A stretch of DNA of 64,000 bases from Symbiodinium microadriaticum (GCA_001939145.1 LSRX01000262.1:134085-198084); one strand, 5' to 3'. Positions 51,963-63,665 are shown, numbered from the stretch's first letter. Notes: generated by a model not told the origin, from the sequence alone. Program-made: numbers and translations.

Positions 51963-52606
51963 GCCGACTGGCGAAGGGACAGGGTGAGGCGTTCGGATTT
52001 TGTGGATCTACTGGGGTCACCGAAGTCCCAGAAATTGCCCTAGACCCTATAAGCCCTGAATCTTGAACCCTAAACCTTATAAACCTTCATCCTAAACCAT
52101 AAACCCTTCGGAATACCCAAACCCTACAGTGCAAGCTCCCGCTTCTGACCCTCTGAAGGATCCTTCCCTGACTCGAAGGCAGGAACACCTCTCCGAAGGG
52201 TTTAGGGTTTAGGGTTTGGTTTTTAGGGTTTAGGGTTTAGGGTTTAGGGGTTTAGGGGTTTAGGGTTTAGGGTTTAGGGTTTAGGGTTTAGGGTTTAGGG
52301 TGCGACGCCACAAACCTTGAAGTCAGCACCCATATTGTAATTCTAAGCCTGTGAACAGATACCCAACATGACCTTGGCAACCCATAACAGAAACCCTAAA
52401 CCCCCAAAAACCCGAAATCCTACCCAAAACCCCAACCCCCCAAAACCTAATGGTCCTAAACCCTAAACCCCCTATGCCCTAAAAGTCCAACAGCAGACTT
52501 CTACAAGAGGGGCGCCACAAGGTTTCTAGAAAAGGTCTTCTGTAAGCCTTCAACAACAAGGGCTCCAGAAAGACTCCTACGTTTTAGGGTTTAGGGTTTA
52601 GGGTTT

Positions 52607-53199
52607 NNNNNNNNNNNNNNNNNNNNNNNNNNNNNNNNNNNNNNNNNNNNNNNNNNNNNNNNNNNNNNNNNNNNNNNNNNNNNNNNNNNNNNNNNNNNNN
52701 NNNNNNNNNNNNNNNNNNNNNNNNNNNNNNNNNNNNNNNNNNNNNNNNNNNNNNNNNNNNNNNNNNNNNNNNNNNNNNNNNNNNNNNNNNNNNNNNNNNN
52801 NNNNNNNNNNNNNNNNNNNNNNNNNNNNNNNNNNNNNNNNNNNNNNNNNNNNNNNNNNNNNNNNNNNNNNNNNNNNNNNNNNNNNNNNNNNNNNNNNNNN
52901 NNNNNNNNNNNNNNNNNNNNNNNNNNNNNNNNNNNNNNNNNNNNNNNNNNNNNNNNNNNNNNNNNNNNNNNNNNNNNNNNNNNNNNNNNNNNNNNNNNNN
53001 NNNNNNNNNNNNNNNNNNNNNNNNNNNNNNNNNNNNNNNNNNNNNNNNNNNNNNNNNNNNNNNNNNNNNNNNNNNNNNNNNNNNNNNNNNNNNNNNNNNN
53101 NNNNNNNNNNNNNNNNNNNNNNNNNNNNNNNNNNNNNNNNNNNNNNNNNNNNNNNNNNNNNNNNNNNNNNNNNNNNNNNNNNNNNNNNNNNNNNNNNNN
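52607..53199. other. assembly gap
   Basis: 593 Ns, bordered by TTTAGGG repeats on the left and a GA microsatellite on the right. The upstream region of tandem gene copy B lies in or near it. Confidence 1.
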
Positions 53200-53230
<31 letters not shown>

Positions 53231-53313
53231 AGAGAGAGAGAGAGAGAGAGTGAGTGAGTGAGTGAGTGAGTGAGTGAGTGAGTGAGTGAGTGAGTGAGTG
53301 TGTGTGTGTGTGT
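53200..53313 (+). repeat. (GA)n/(GTGA)n/(GT)n microsatellite
   Basis: GAGAGA, then GAGC, then a long TGAG run, then TGTGTG. Confidence 0.97.
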
Positions 53314-54995
53314 GTTTGTTTTGTGCTTTTCCTTATAATATTATACATGCATTGTACCCAAAATATTCTATTCCAGTGATTAGACAGAGAGTTCAGGTTG
53401 GAATGGAGCTTGTCCAGGTCTTTGCTCTCTACAGTCTACCGTTCCATTGAAGACTCTTCATTCGGCACTTCAAGTGTCGAGCGGGCTGGTCGTTTAGAGT
53501 GTCAACTGGCGAGGGCGCGATCCTGAACCCTAAACCCAGAACCCTAAATTTCTAGGGGAGTTTGTCAAGGTTCTCTGGTGAAGCATGAACCGACAGCTAA
53601 GGATTGCCAACAGTTTGAAACCCATACCTGGGCCATGCCTGTTGGGTGGCTCCAAACTCCACCTTCTCCAGGCTGCATTCATCTTCTTGTGTTTTCGTCC
53701 GCATGACCAGCCTACTATCTTCAGCCCCAGGCTATCCTTACTGAAATGAGTTTCAAGTCTATTTTCAGAAGGTCAGACCCCAAACAAGGAGCCCCCAATT
53801 TCAGAACCCCCAACCCTGAACCCTAAGCCCCTAAATCCCTAAACCTCTAAACACCTAACCCTCAACCCCTAAACCCCTAAACCCCTGAACCCTAAACCCT
53901 AGACCTCTAGCCCCTAAACCCCTAAACCCCTAAACAAACCCGCCCATCGCAAACCTCCCCTAAACCCAGGTCTGGAGCCTCGTTTAGGGTTTAGGGGTTT
54001 GGAGTTTAGGGTTTTGGGTTTCGGTTTAGGGTTTAGGGTGTACCTCTGGTTCAATGACATGACGTTGGGCGTAAAGCTTGCGAAACTTCTTTCGTGGTGT
54101 TGTATAGGGACTGCAGCGGGTTACGAAGATTACTCTCCGCAGGTAGTTTTAAACATCTTCGTCCTGAGACCCCTACCGAGCATAGCACATCTACAGCCGG
54201 CGCTGCGCAGCCATAAGCCCAACTCTATGACTCAAAAAACTCTGATCCGAAAAATCTGAATTCTAAACCCTACACCCCGAACCCCAAACCGTCCCTGAAC
54301 CCTAAACCAGGATCCATCACTTTGATGCTCAACCCGAAACCATCTTGCAGCTTGGAATCGCCAGAGCCATTAGCAATGATCTAGATCGACCCATTTTGGG
54401 GTTTAGGGTTGAGGGTTTAGGGTCCTGGCTGTGGAAAGAGCGGCAATGTCCGTGCTAGCCCTCCGCAAACCCAAACCGCGCCAGCCCTGGCGTTTTCCGG
54501 CTTTCGTTGGGCTCCACTCGTACCCAAGCTGCGACCAAAGCTATGCCGGAGGAGGGTGATAGCGGCAATGGATATTGCTTCTGCTGCCACCACGACGAAA
54601 AGAACTTCTACAAACACTACTAATCACACTGGTAATTAATGTTAATTAGTGGATTTTATGATGCGGCGGTTGTGGTTGTTGAGACCGTTGTTGTTGTCGT
54701 GGCAGCGAGCATCATCTGTAGCAGAAAATCAAATCAGATAAAGAACCCACAATGTCACAACCGTCGCGCTTCGAATCCCAAACCCTGCATCGCCCTGCGG
54801 CACGTCGCCGGGTTGAGGTTTACGATCAGGGCCCTTAACGAAGGGAGGCCCATTCACTCATCATAGAGTTTACAATAAGAGTGCAAAACAGAGGGGCCTT
54901 CACAACGACAATGGTTTTTTAGTAAATGTTTGTCTAAATAGAACAAGGAATCCTAAGGAATATCATGGGTAAGTATATCAGGTCCTTAAAAGCCA
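53314..54995. other. spacer between tandem gene copies
   Basis: This includes an island at about 53730-53640 where the minus strand reads LVMRTKTQEDECSLEKVEFG before a GTATGG donor, and telomere-like sequence at 53810-54030. A hydrophobic minus ORF at 54617-54417 (LFVVVAAEAISIAAITLLRH) lies just beyond the stop of copy A; it has no counterpart downstream of copy B and is not called. Confidence 0.35.
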
Positions 54996-57900
54996 TCACT
55001 TCGGCGCGATGCGCAGCAGGCTCATGATCGAGCGTGCAACTTTGTCCAGTGGGTTGGGCCTGGGTGGCTGATGTATCAAGTTTGAGGTTTAGGGTTTAGG
55101 GTTCGAAAGGAGTGCATTATATAGTATATAGTTTAGGGCTTAGGGGTCAAACGGAGTGTATTATAGTTTAGGGTTTAGGGTTCGACAGGAGTGTATTATA
55201 GCTATATAGTTTAGGGGACTTCAGGCAGTGTAGGAGTTTGTCCAGCGGCAATGCTTCCCTGGCCCCCCCAAAAGAAGCTTTCGATTACCCCGCTAGACTA
55301 TGGTAGGTGCAGTACCCTAAACCCTAAACCCTAAACCCTAAAACCTAAAACCCTAAACCCTAAACCCTGAAACCCTAAACCCTAAGCCCTTATGTAAAAC
55401 ATACACAGGGCCACTTGAAGAAGGCTATATCCCTCGGCTTCCTTATGTTCATCAAGGGCTTGAGGCTTGAGGTAGACATGGCGTTCGATGGCTTTTCGAG
55501 CTTGGGGGGGCCCGTGGACATAGGGTACGTAGTAGTAGGGGATTAGCGTTTAGGGTTTCGAGTTTCGGGTTTAGGGTTTAGGGTTTGGAGTTTACAGGAA
55601 TTGCTGGCTCTGAATAGGGGTTTAGGGCTTGGGGTTTAGCGGGATTCCTGGCTCTGACTTTAGGACTTTGGGGTCAATGAATGCGGGACTTAGGTGTAAG
55701 GGAGTGCTCTCCTGGGGCGCTGACGAGTAGGACGTCCGCTTGTGGTGGCAGTAGTCCAGGAAGATCTCCTTCCACTCGTGCGAGTTTGTGATCTTGCCGA
55801 CGTAGATGCCTAGGACCGGGGACGGAGTTGAACGACCCGGTGCAGGTCCTGTGTTATGGTGTAAAGGCCGCAACCATGAACAAAACGAACCTGCACCCCG
55901 AACCCTACATCCTCTGATGGACAACACCAACATATGAGATGACTGATCAAAGTGTGGCATTCAGGGATCTTGATATCCAAAGCCTATGCCCCGTCAGTGT
56001 AGAGAGCCTGAGTATAGGCCATACTTGCAGCCTGCTCAGGCCTCCCCAAATCCTAAACCTTTCCCCACCATACAAGTAGCATCTTTCATTGCCAGGTTCG
56101 GTGGCAAACATCCCCGAAACCCTAAACCCTAAACCCTAAGAAAAGTGCCAATATGCCTAAGACATTAACACAGTAGCTCAGAAAACCCCGGCGCCTGAGA
56201 TCCCAGGCCCCAAAACCCCGAACCTAAAGCCACACTCTGGCCCTCCAGAGCTGGACCAAGAGTTGCAGCTTCTCCAGGGTTGAAGACTTCAAGGTTTAGG
56301 GGTTGAAGGCTTCAAGGTTTAGGTGAGATGAAACTCCCCTTTTTTGGGGGGCCTATGGTGGATGGCTCTACGGCTTTAGCTGTACTGGCAGGATGCAGAC
56401 GATCACCAAACCATTGGGGTGTTAGACGAAGGCTCCGTGGTTGAGGATTCCAGCTAAGGCTACGTAGCCTGTTTGGGGGTCTCTGCAGTAGGAGGTCCTA
56501 CTGGTTTGGATTCGGTACAAAGGCCTGAATCATTCGAAACACTACTCCTGATGGTTCCCCTGTTCCAAAACCCCATCCTGATTCCTAAGGCCCCCATACA
56601 AAACCGCTATAGCAACCCTTATAGAAGGTCAACGCACCTTATTTTCCCCCAGGCTTGTCTTGCGCTTCGCTATCTTCAGGATCTTCCGTTCTTGGGGTGT
56701 TTCTCTGTGTTCACGATTATTTTGTTTGGAGAAGCTACTTAGTCTTCATGCTGCTTCTTCTGCTTATCTTCCTGATGACGGTGCTCTGTGCTCAGAACAG
56801 AGCAGACTGTGTTCTGCGAACAGCGCATCCATGGCCCAATCGCGTTCTGAGAACAAAGCTTCCATGGCAAGCATGATAACGTCCATGATCTAGTCCGTTC
56901 TGAGAACAAGGCATCCGTGGCCGAACGGAGCATCCATGGCCCACCATGATAACGCCCATGGTATAGTCCGCTCTGAGAACAGAGCATCCATGGCCCAAGC
57001 ATCGGTGTCTTCGGCGATTGAAGTGCATAGACATTACCTGGCATTAACCCATAGAATCATCAAGGCCTCATTCAAGAAAGGCTATATAGTTGTTATGATT
57101 CGTTTTTGAAAAGCCCGAAAAACATCTAAGTATGTTCGTCCCACGCCTGCCACGCAAAATAGACCTTATAGACATCAGTGGCCCCTACATCACATTGACT
57201 TGAGGGTCCCCCAACTGTTGCAAAGCCCCACAAGGGTTCAGCAAGAGCGCTCGGGACCTTCCATCTTCAGACGTTTATAGTTGAATGACTGAATCCGAAA
57301 CTCCAAGCCGTAAACCCTAAATTCCAAGTCCTAAACCCAGAAACGGCTCAATATTGCACGAACAATGAAAACCCTGCATCCCTTAAAACAGGTAGGCCAA
57401 GGTGCCGAAGAAGAGGGACGAGGTGCCGACGAGCGTAAAGGAGGGCCAAAACCAGGTGTTCACGTAGGGCACCTGCTTTTTCGGGAGTCAGGAGTTCACA
57501 GTTTTTGAGCTCCCAAACCCCTAAACCCGAAATCTTAGACCCTAACAGCCGGAAACTCTATAGATCAACCCTACCACCCCCGGAGGGCCAGATGCTTGAC
57601 GGGCAACCAGTAGGGCTTAGGGGTTTAGGGGCTTAGGGTTTAGGGTTTGGGGTTTCGGCGTTTAGGGCTTAGGGCCTGGTGCTAACCAGCCGCATTGGGC
57701 CGGACTTCCGCTCAGAGCATTTTTGGGGTTGCTTCATTGTTTCGGGGTCCAAGCAAAAACCCTCAACCCTGAAGCCTAGAACCCTACTAAACCCTAAAAA
57801 GCCTAAACCCACCATAGAGCCTTGAGTAGAGCCTGAGGGGGCGGATTGAAGGCTTAGAGTCGTCTAGGCTTTGTGTTTGACTTGAGGGCCAATACCGAGG

Positions 57901-58433
57901 TCCCTAAACCCTAAACCCTAAAGCAGGGTTTAGGGTTTAGGGCCTCTACTACTAGAGACCTCACATGCTGGTATCTCTGAGCCAGCGAAAGATTCGAGAC
58001 CCCACAGGCACAGCCCAGAAAGAGACTTAGTGGCCGAGTACCTTAGCCCAAAAAAGGTTAACCTCTTGAACTATAATAGGCTTCTAAAAGCCCCCCAAAA
58101 AGGTTAAAGGTTACCTACTCAGCCCCTTAGAGAGAGGGGGCCTTTGACAGCAGAGACTAGGGCCCGGGGCGTGCGATGATTCGGACGGGGGCCTTCCCCG
58201 GACATGAACATTCGTCGTTGAGATGGGTTCTTAGGGCTTCGGGTTTTGGGGGTTTTAGGGTTTAGGGGTTTTAGGGTTTCGGGTTTTAGGGTTTCGGGTT
58301 TTAGGGTTTAGGGTTTAGGGTTTAGGTGTACGTACATTCTGTACTAGACTTTTTCAGGGGGTGGAACAAAGTCCTGTCTGTGTTTCACCCCCAACACTCT
58401 CCCAAGGCAAGTGGCAAGGTCGTCCTTCGCCAT
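54996..58433 (-). CDS. tandem gene, copy A (partial multi-exon model)
   Basis: The exons mirror copy B. 58433-58416: MAKDDL, with a CAG acceptor 5 nt before the ATG, GC donor. 57472-57398: VPYVNTWFWPSFTLVGTSSL then FFGTL, GC donor. 55809-55725: IYVGKITNSHEWKEIFLDYC then HHKRTSYS, GT donor. 55059-54996: PNPLDKVARSIMSLLRIAPK and TGA. Exon lengths match copy B exactly (75, 85 and 64 nt). Against B the three longer exons differ by 17 synonymous codons and 2 replacements (T/D, I/V), while introns are unalignable: strong purifying selection on an old duplication, or selection plus intron replacement. The Trp/Phe-rich second exon suggests a membrane protein. Function unknown. Confidence 0.75.
55083..55215 (+). 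repeat. tandem repeat of about 50 bp in an intron of gene A or its 3' flank
   Basis: Three units of TTTAGGG(G)TTCGA(A/C)AGGAGTG followed by TATTATAG; the second has GGTCAAACGGAGTG. Confidence 0.85.
56800..57005 (+). repeat. tandem repeat, period about 73 bp
   Basis: GATAACG(T/C)CCATG followed by TAGTCCG(T/C)TCTGAGAACA recurs at 56875 and 56948, with partial units before. It lies in an intron of gene A. ORFs on both strands over it are repeat-driven. Confidence 0.85.
58028..58130. mobile_element. palindromic element, family 3 (copy d)
   Basis: AGTGGCCGAGTACCTTAGCC at the left and GTTACCTACTCAGCCCCTTA at the right, with AAAGGTTAACCTC facing AAAAAGGTTAAAGG. It lies between the first and second conserved exons of gene A. 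Confidence 0.8.
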
Positions 58434-59303
58434 GCTGCCTGATACCCAAAAACCCTAAAGCCTAAACCCTAAACCCTAAACCCTTAAAGCCTAAACCCTA
58501 AACTCTAAACCCTAAAGCCTCAACCGTAAACCCTAAACCCTGAACCCTAAACCCGGGCGGTTTGGGGTCTTGGGATGGGGGCTTCATCAGGGAGTTGACC
58601 TTCGAGGCTCTGGGAATTTGGGCTTTGGGGTTTCGGGGGGTTTAGGGATTAGGGATTGAAGGGCTCGGGCTTTGGGGACTAGGGTTTCAATTCTTTTTTT
58701 TTGGAGTTGGGCTTTAGAGTCTGAGTTTAAAGGCTCGCGGGCTTTCCCTAAACCATAAACCCCAAACTGTAGTTTCTTTGGGGGCGGTTGCCGGCTCTTG
58801 CGACGCTCGTTGGAGCAGTCGTCCAAAGATCAGAGTCTGCATGGGCGCTTCGGGGTGCCACGGTTTGGGCTTTTATTTTTTTTAGGGTTTAGGGCTTAGC
58901 GTTTAGACTCTTTAAGGGTCACAGGGCCGGCGGTTGCGGTAGAGGGGTCTTGTTAACACTTTGGTTGAGGGCCTTTTTGGGATGCTTGGGTCTGAAGAGG
59001 CTTGAGAGGATCTTGATTTGGGCATCGGTTTCAAGATCCATCAACTGCGAATTCTGCGCTGAGGAGCTTATGGACAGACGCTAACATGAGGGTCGCAATT
59101 AAATAGTTAGAACACGGCTCCGGGATGTGTTCTAGTATAGTGATGTAGGGACTACGAGGTAATCCCATCTGCAACTATCCAGATCCCCGTGTTACATACG
59201 ACGAGGATCCGCAGATGAAAGATGAAAGAACTCCCAACCTAAGGAAGCTTGACGAGGGTTCTCCGAAGCCACCACCGGGTCCTGCCTATTCTTTTACCGG
59301 TAA
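58434..59303. other. upstream region of gene A with one weak exon
   Basis: Telomere-like sequence at 58450-58555, then ordinary sequence. The minus strand at about 58860-58765 reads PWHPEAPMQTLIFGRLLQRA then SQEPATAPKETT, possibly an exon of an upstream gene. A family-2-like remnant lies near 59090-59152. Confidence 0.35.
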
Positions 59304-59419
59304 CTTGGAGGTTCATGGGTAGTTATAAGTATGGTTATCACTGCCCTTTTAATGTGGGTTATAACTACAGTTACCCTACATATGACCCTACTTATAACTA
59401 CCCATGAACCTCCAAGTAG
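59304..59419. mobile_element. large palindromic element
   Basis: ACTTGGAGGTTCATGGGTAG TTATAAGTA on the left is repeated inverted, without visible mismatch over about 29 bp, as TACTTATAACTACCCATGAA CCTCCAAGT on the right. A smaller inner palindrome contains GGGTTATAACTACAGTTACC. No second copy was seen in the window. Confidence 0.85.
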
Positions 59420-60517
59420 GGATCCTAGAACATAACGATCCTACCTACTAGGGCCAGGGTTCGGGGTTTAGGGCTGTTGAGGCTCTATATTTATGAGGAT
59501 CCCTGTTGTCTGAAACCCCAGTACCAGTCGTTCTCGCTCAGCCGCTCACTTCCCTATTTTGGAACTCCCCCAACCTCGCACCATACTGCAGGGGCCCTAA
59601 ACAACTAGGAGTAGGATTTGGGAATTAGTTGAGAATATACCATTCTGTACCTATACGGGGACCATGAATGGATTCTGCGACCAGCTATTCAGACGCCTGT
59701 TCGCTGGATAGCTACCTAGGGCTCGGAAAGTATGTAGGACAGAAGTAACGGAATCACGATCAGGGCAAAGTCTTAGCGTTTCAGCAAGATTCGGAAGATT
59801 CGAGTAACACAAAACAGTAGTGTAGTAATAGCACTGGCCATCACGAAAGTCATAGCACAGACCACGAGAAGAATGAGAATCACAATAATGTTAGTTCTTA
59901 AAAGCTCCTATCCCAGACCCGCAAAGAACCTCCCCCACCTGCAAGGGCCCTCAAGCGCGCGCACCCACGGGTGTTTTGTAGAAGAAGCCACTGAGCCACG
60001 GCTAGCGGGTGGCAGATTGGGACTTTAGGATTGCAGGCGCAGTGAACGTTTGAAACCGAAAACATATACTTAGAGGACAGGCTTATGGAGTTTACGATGA
60101 ATGGGTTTCGAGTCAGGACTGACGCTTGGAACAAAATTCGTTGAGGGCATAGGTTGGGCTGCAACTATGCCGTGTTTCGCTGCTGCCGAAACCTAAAAAC
60201 CGCCCAAGGCCGGAAACCTCCGGCGTTCAATAAAAGAGAAACCAGATCTATCCCGCCAAAATCCCTCTGCAGCGTTGTTACTTTAATCTACACTCCCACA
60301 CCATGTTGTAATTATTACGGCTTACCCCTTGCGTAGGGTGCAGAGTTCTGTCCCGATGGCCAGCTGGCCATGCAACTTGGTCAGCTGCCGTCTCAAAAAC
60401 AGTGATGCAGCCATGATGGGAATGGGTGCTGGGTTCGGGTTCAGGGTTTAAGAAATTGAACTGGAGGGTTCGGGGTTTTGCTACTGGCCTACCAGGGAGG
60501 AACTTCAGGAGCACTGC
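59420..60517. other. no gene identified
   Basis: Ordinary composition with little telomere-like sequence. Several frames of 60-90 codons exist on both strands, but none has motifs or clear splice-bounded limits. Confidence 0.4.
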
Positions 60518-60815
60518 TACTGCTGCTACTACTGCTGCTACTACTGCTGCTGCTGCTACTACTACTACTACTACTACTGCTGCTGCTACTACTACTACTA
60601 CTACTCCTCCTGCTGCTGCTGCTGCTCCTCCTCCTCCTACTACTACGACGACGACGACTACTACTACCACTACTACTACTGCCACTGCTACTGCCACTGC
60701 CACTGCTACCGCTACGACCACCACCACAACAACCACCACAACAACAACAACAACGACGACGACGACGACGACTACTACTACCACCACTCCCACCACCAGC
60801 ACCACCACCATCAAC
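60518..60815. repeat. 300-bp degenerate triplet repeat (CTG/CTA/CTC/CCA/ACA/ACG)n
   Basis: Strict period of 3 with drifting codon-like units. All three plus frames and several minus frames are open (poly-L, poly-T, poly-V, poly-S). These are consequences of the repeat and not genes. Confidence 0.95.
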
Positions 60816-60849
60816 ATGAGATGAGCAAATATCATTATTACTAACACTT

Positions 60850-60872
60850 GTGATGATGATGATGATGATGAT
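60850..60872 (+). repeat. (GAT)n microsatellite
   Basis: TGTGATGATGATGATGATGA, a short continuation of the triplet-repeat zone. Confidence 0.95.
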
Positions 60873-61839
60873 GACCATGACGAAAATGAGCAAGCTGTAA
60901 TCACGGATAACTAGTAGTGTTCATCATGCACAATCGTGAAAACTGTAATAAGAAACAGATTCGTACTAAGGATAACAATATCAGTGACAAGTATGGCCCT
61001 ATAGGAATGGTAGTGACAATGTACGAACAGCCACACAAAGACCTAGGAAGTATGAAAGTTTTGGCAATAGCAGCAATGTCATACACAGACAATACTACTA
61101 GTAATTCAGTGCCCCTCCAATCCGCGTCCCCCTCACCCCCCCCCCCTGGCCGTGTTCGCAGGGAACCTCAAAAGCAAACCACGAGGATGGGTACGGTTTA
61201 AGGTTCTGCTTCTTGCTGAATTAGTACTCTTCCGTGTTTTAGGGTCTAGGATTTAGGGAAATTGGTTTTAGCACTCTTATGTGCTGCTTAAGGGACTTGG
61301 GTTTAGGACTGTGTTTTGAGGGTGGCTTTAGAATGATGAGCTTCCTCAGCGGCATGCAAGGTATGACGACATGAATAGGGTTGTACATAAGTAGGATCTT
61401 TGCGGTACTTGCACCTCTGCGTTATTGTAACCTACCTACTTTCCGGGCTTCCCTGGCTGCTGCATAGGCCCTGAACCCCGCACAGACTCGGCAGCTTTTT
61501 TGAAGCGCCGGCGCGCAATCTGGGAACCACTTAACTGTCTTAACTTCATGGGTTTTGACTATGTTCAATATCCGCCGAGGCTAGATTTGGTGAAATCATA
61601 CCCCCTGCTTCGATATCCCGTATCATCTTCGGACATGCACTGAGGAGAGTTTGATTGGAGACTTGCTTTTTGCCATCCTCTCTCACTGCACGATGTGAAC
61701 CAGCCGGTTGGAGTTCAAGGACTGGCAGGGGAGTAGGTTAAGGTTCAGGATTCAGGGTTTAGGGCTTTAGGGTTTAGGGTCAACAGAGCTGAGATGGTCT
61801 TTGGTTTGGTGTTTCGGCTTCGGCGCTTACTGCGGTGTT

Positions 61840-61911
61840 CCCAGAGAGCCCAATACCCCTTACTGCTTATAGTCTGAGGTATGTTCCTTAATTGACAGTC
61901 GTGGGCTCTCT
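61840..61911. mobile_element. palindromic element, family 4 (copy c, short)
   Basis: CCCAGAGAGCCCAATACCCC TTA at the left, GAGGTATGTTCCTTAATTGA in the middle, GTGGGCTCTCTGCG at the right. One arm is shortened relative to 42170-42270. Confidence 0.75.
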
Positions 61912-62328
61912 GCGTTGTGGTCCGGGTTTACATCCTGGGAGCAACAAGTAGGTTTTGAGCTGTGGGCCTCCTGCTGAGGGCTTGAGGCTGGACGGAACAT
62001 GCACACCAGTCAGCTTCACAAGCCCAGAATTATTACGTGTTAGAACAGACAGTGGCTGAAACCTTCATATCGAATTCCAGGTTCAACCGCTGCACGAGCT
62101 TTCATAAGGCAAGCGACACACTGATCACCACTAGTTTCACGCCCTTCATGACACACAGCATAGCCGACAAGCACGCGGGTACGAAAACAAGCATTGCAGC
62201 CCATCGAAGAAGAAATACAGTTAGTAGGGTCTCTGCAAATGGCACTACCAGTGCTGGTGATGGTGAGGTGATGGAAATAATAATAGCTCTAGTGTTGGTA
62301 CTAATGCCTGTAGCACTAGTAGTAGTAC

Positions 62329-62359
<31 letters not shown>

Positions 62360-62371
62360 AGTAGTAGCAGC

Positions 62372-62415
<44 letters not shown>

Positions 62416-62456
62416 TAGTAGCAGCGATAGTAGTAGTAATAGTAGTAGTAGTAGTA

Positions 62457-62495
<39 letters not shown>

Positions 62496-62552
62496 CTTGT
62501 AGTAGTCGTCGTAGTCGTCGTAGTCGTAGTAGTCGTAGTAGTCGTAATAGTC

Positions 62553-62595
<43 letters not shown>

Positions 62596-62740
62596 GAGGA
62601 GTAGTAGCAGCAGCAGCAGCTGTTGTTGTTGTAGTTGTGGTGGTGGTGGTGGTGGTGGTGGTGGTGGTGACGGTGGTGGCGATGGTCGTGGTAGTCGTCG
62701 TCGTGGTGGTCATGGTCGGGGTAGTGGTAGTTGTAGCGGC
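62329..62740. repeat. 410-bp degenerate triplet repeat (GTA/GTC/GTG)n
   Basis: Period 3 throughout, in blocks: GTC/GTA mixes, GTA runs, GTC runs, AGC/TGT, then GGT runs. Poly-V and poly-T ORFs on opposite strands come from this. Confidence 0.95.
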
Positions 62741-62897
62741 CTAAACCTTAAACTATCCCTACATAATCTAACAGCCAAGCAGTGAAGCGAAAACCGAAGT
62801 CAGCATCCCTTCAAGCTGGGAATCATCGTCGCAATGGTTCTACTGCTGATCCTGATGAAGACGAAGAAGTTGTTGCTGATGATGCTCCTTTTAATGA

Positions 62898-62903
62898 TGA
62901 CGG

Positions 62904-62945
<42 letters not shown>
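62898..62945 (+). repeat. (GAT)n microsatellite
   Basis: An uninterrupted run of GATGATGAT of about 45 bp. Confidence 0.95.
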
Positions 62946-62947
<2 letters not shown>

Positions 62948-63365
62948 GCGATGAATGAGAAAGAGGTGAGAGTGGAGATGATGCTGCTGATGGCTTTGCG
63001 CGTGCGAGTAACGATCGCAAGAATGACAACCATCAGTTTTGGCAATCTGACTTCATAGCTATTCAGTAGGAACCGCAGTATTGCATAATCCGGTCTAGAA
63101 GAGCCTGAGCCCGGCTTGCAATTTCTTATCTTTTCAAGCTTTCGGGGTTCAGACTTGAGTTCACGGTTCACAGCGGCACCTCGTTCGGTGCTGGCATCGT
63201 TCGTGCGGCCTGCAAGAGCCGCGGCTGAGTTTATGCAGATCATATACCGGCGTTAACAATCAGAATGGGGCTGAATAACAATAATAATAATAACAATATT
63301 GCGGGACGGTTACAACAGGAAAGCCACCCAAAAAAACCTGTAACCGTTACCCTGTTACGTCTTAG

Positions 63366-63665
63366 TATGTATTCAAGCCCCTTCGCTCACAAAACGTTTT
63401 AGAGCTCCGTGGCATTTCAGACGGATTTGCAGGACTTGCGGAGCATTCGAAGGTTTGCTTCGAGCAAAAGGAACGTCTCGTCCACGGGGCCTGGGGTAAG
63501 GGGTGTGTTTATGCCTGCGCAGAGAGAAATTACAAGCATCTTGGCCTATCTTTCTTCACTTCAACTACAATGATTGGTAACATCTCGTTCAAGGAAGAAC
63601 CAAGCCTCCAAGCTTTGACAAAACCCTTTTTTCGCCCCAGCAGCCGAATCTTCTTTCGGAGGTAG
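63366..63665 (+). CDS. candidate open coding block, unknown protein
   Basis: 99 codons are open without an internal ATG near the start, from a stop at 63363 to a TAG at 63663. The peptide includes GFAGLAEHSKVCFEQKERLV and GKGCVYACAERNYKHLGLSF, with ordinary composition. It could be a terminal exon entered by splicing near CATTTCAG (63410-63418). An alternative frame reads DLQDLRSIRRFASSKRNVSS up to a GTAAGG donor. No family recognised. Confidence 0.3.
   Translation, partial: YVFKPLRSQNVLELRGISDGFAGLAEHSKVCFEQKERLVHGAWGKGCVYACAERNYKHLGLSFFTSTTMIGNISFKEEPSLQALTKPFFRPSSRIFFRR

Noticed and set aside
52584..53348. 254-codon minus-strand ORF
   Set aside because: It consists mostly of Ns and a GA/GT microsatellite.
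60278..60904. Long ORFs (up to 208 codons) of poly-Val/Ala, poly-Leu, poly-Thr and poly-Ser
   Set aside because: They arise in several frames on both strands from the period-3 repeat; no real protein shows this in all frames.
62037..62744. 235-codon poly-Val ORF and the opposing 203-codon poly-Thr ORF
   Set aside because: Same cause: the GTN triplet repeat opens both strands.
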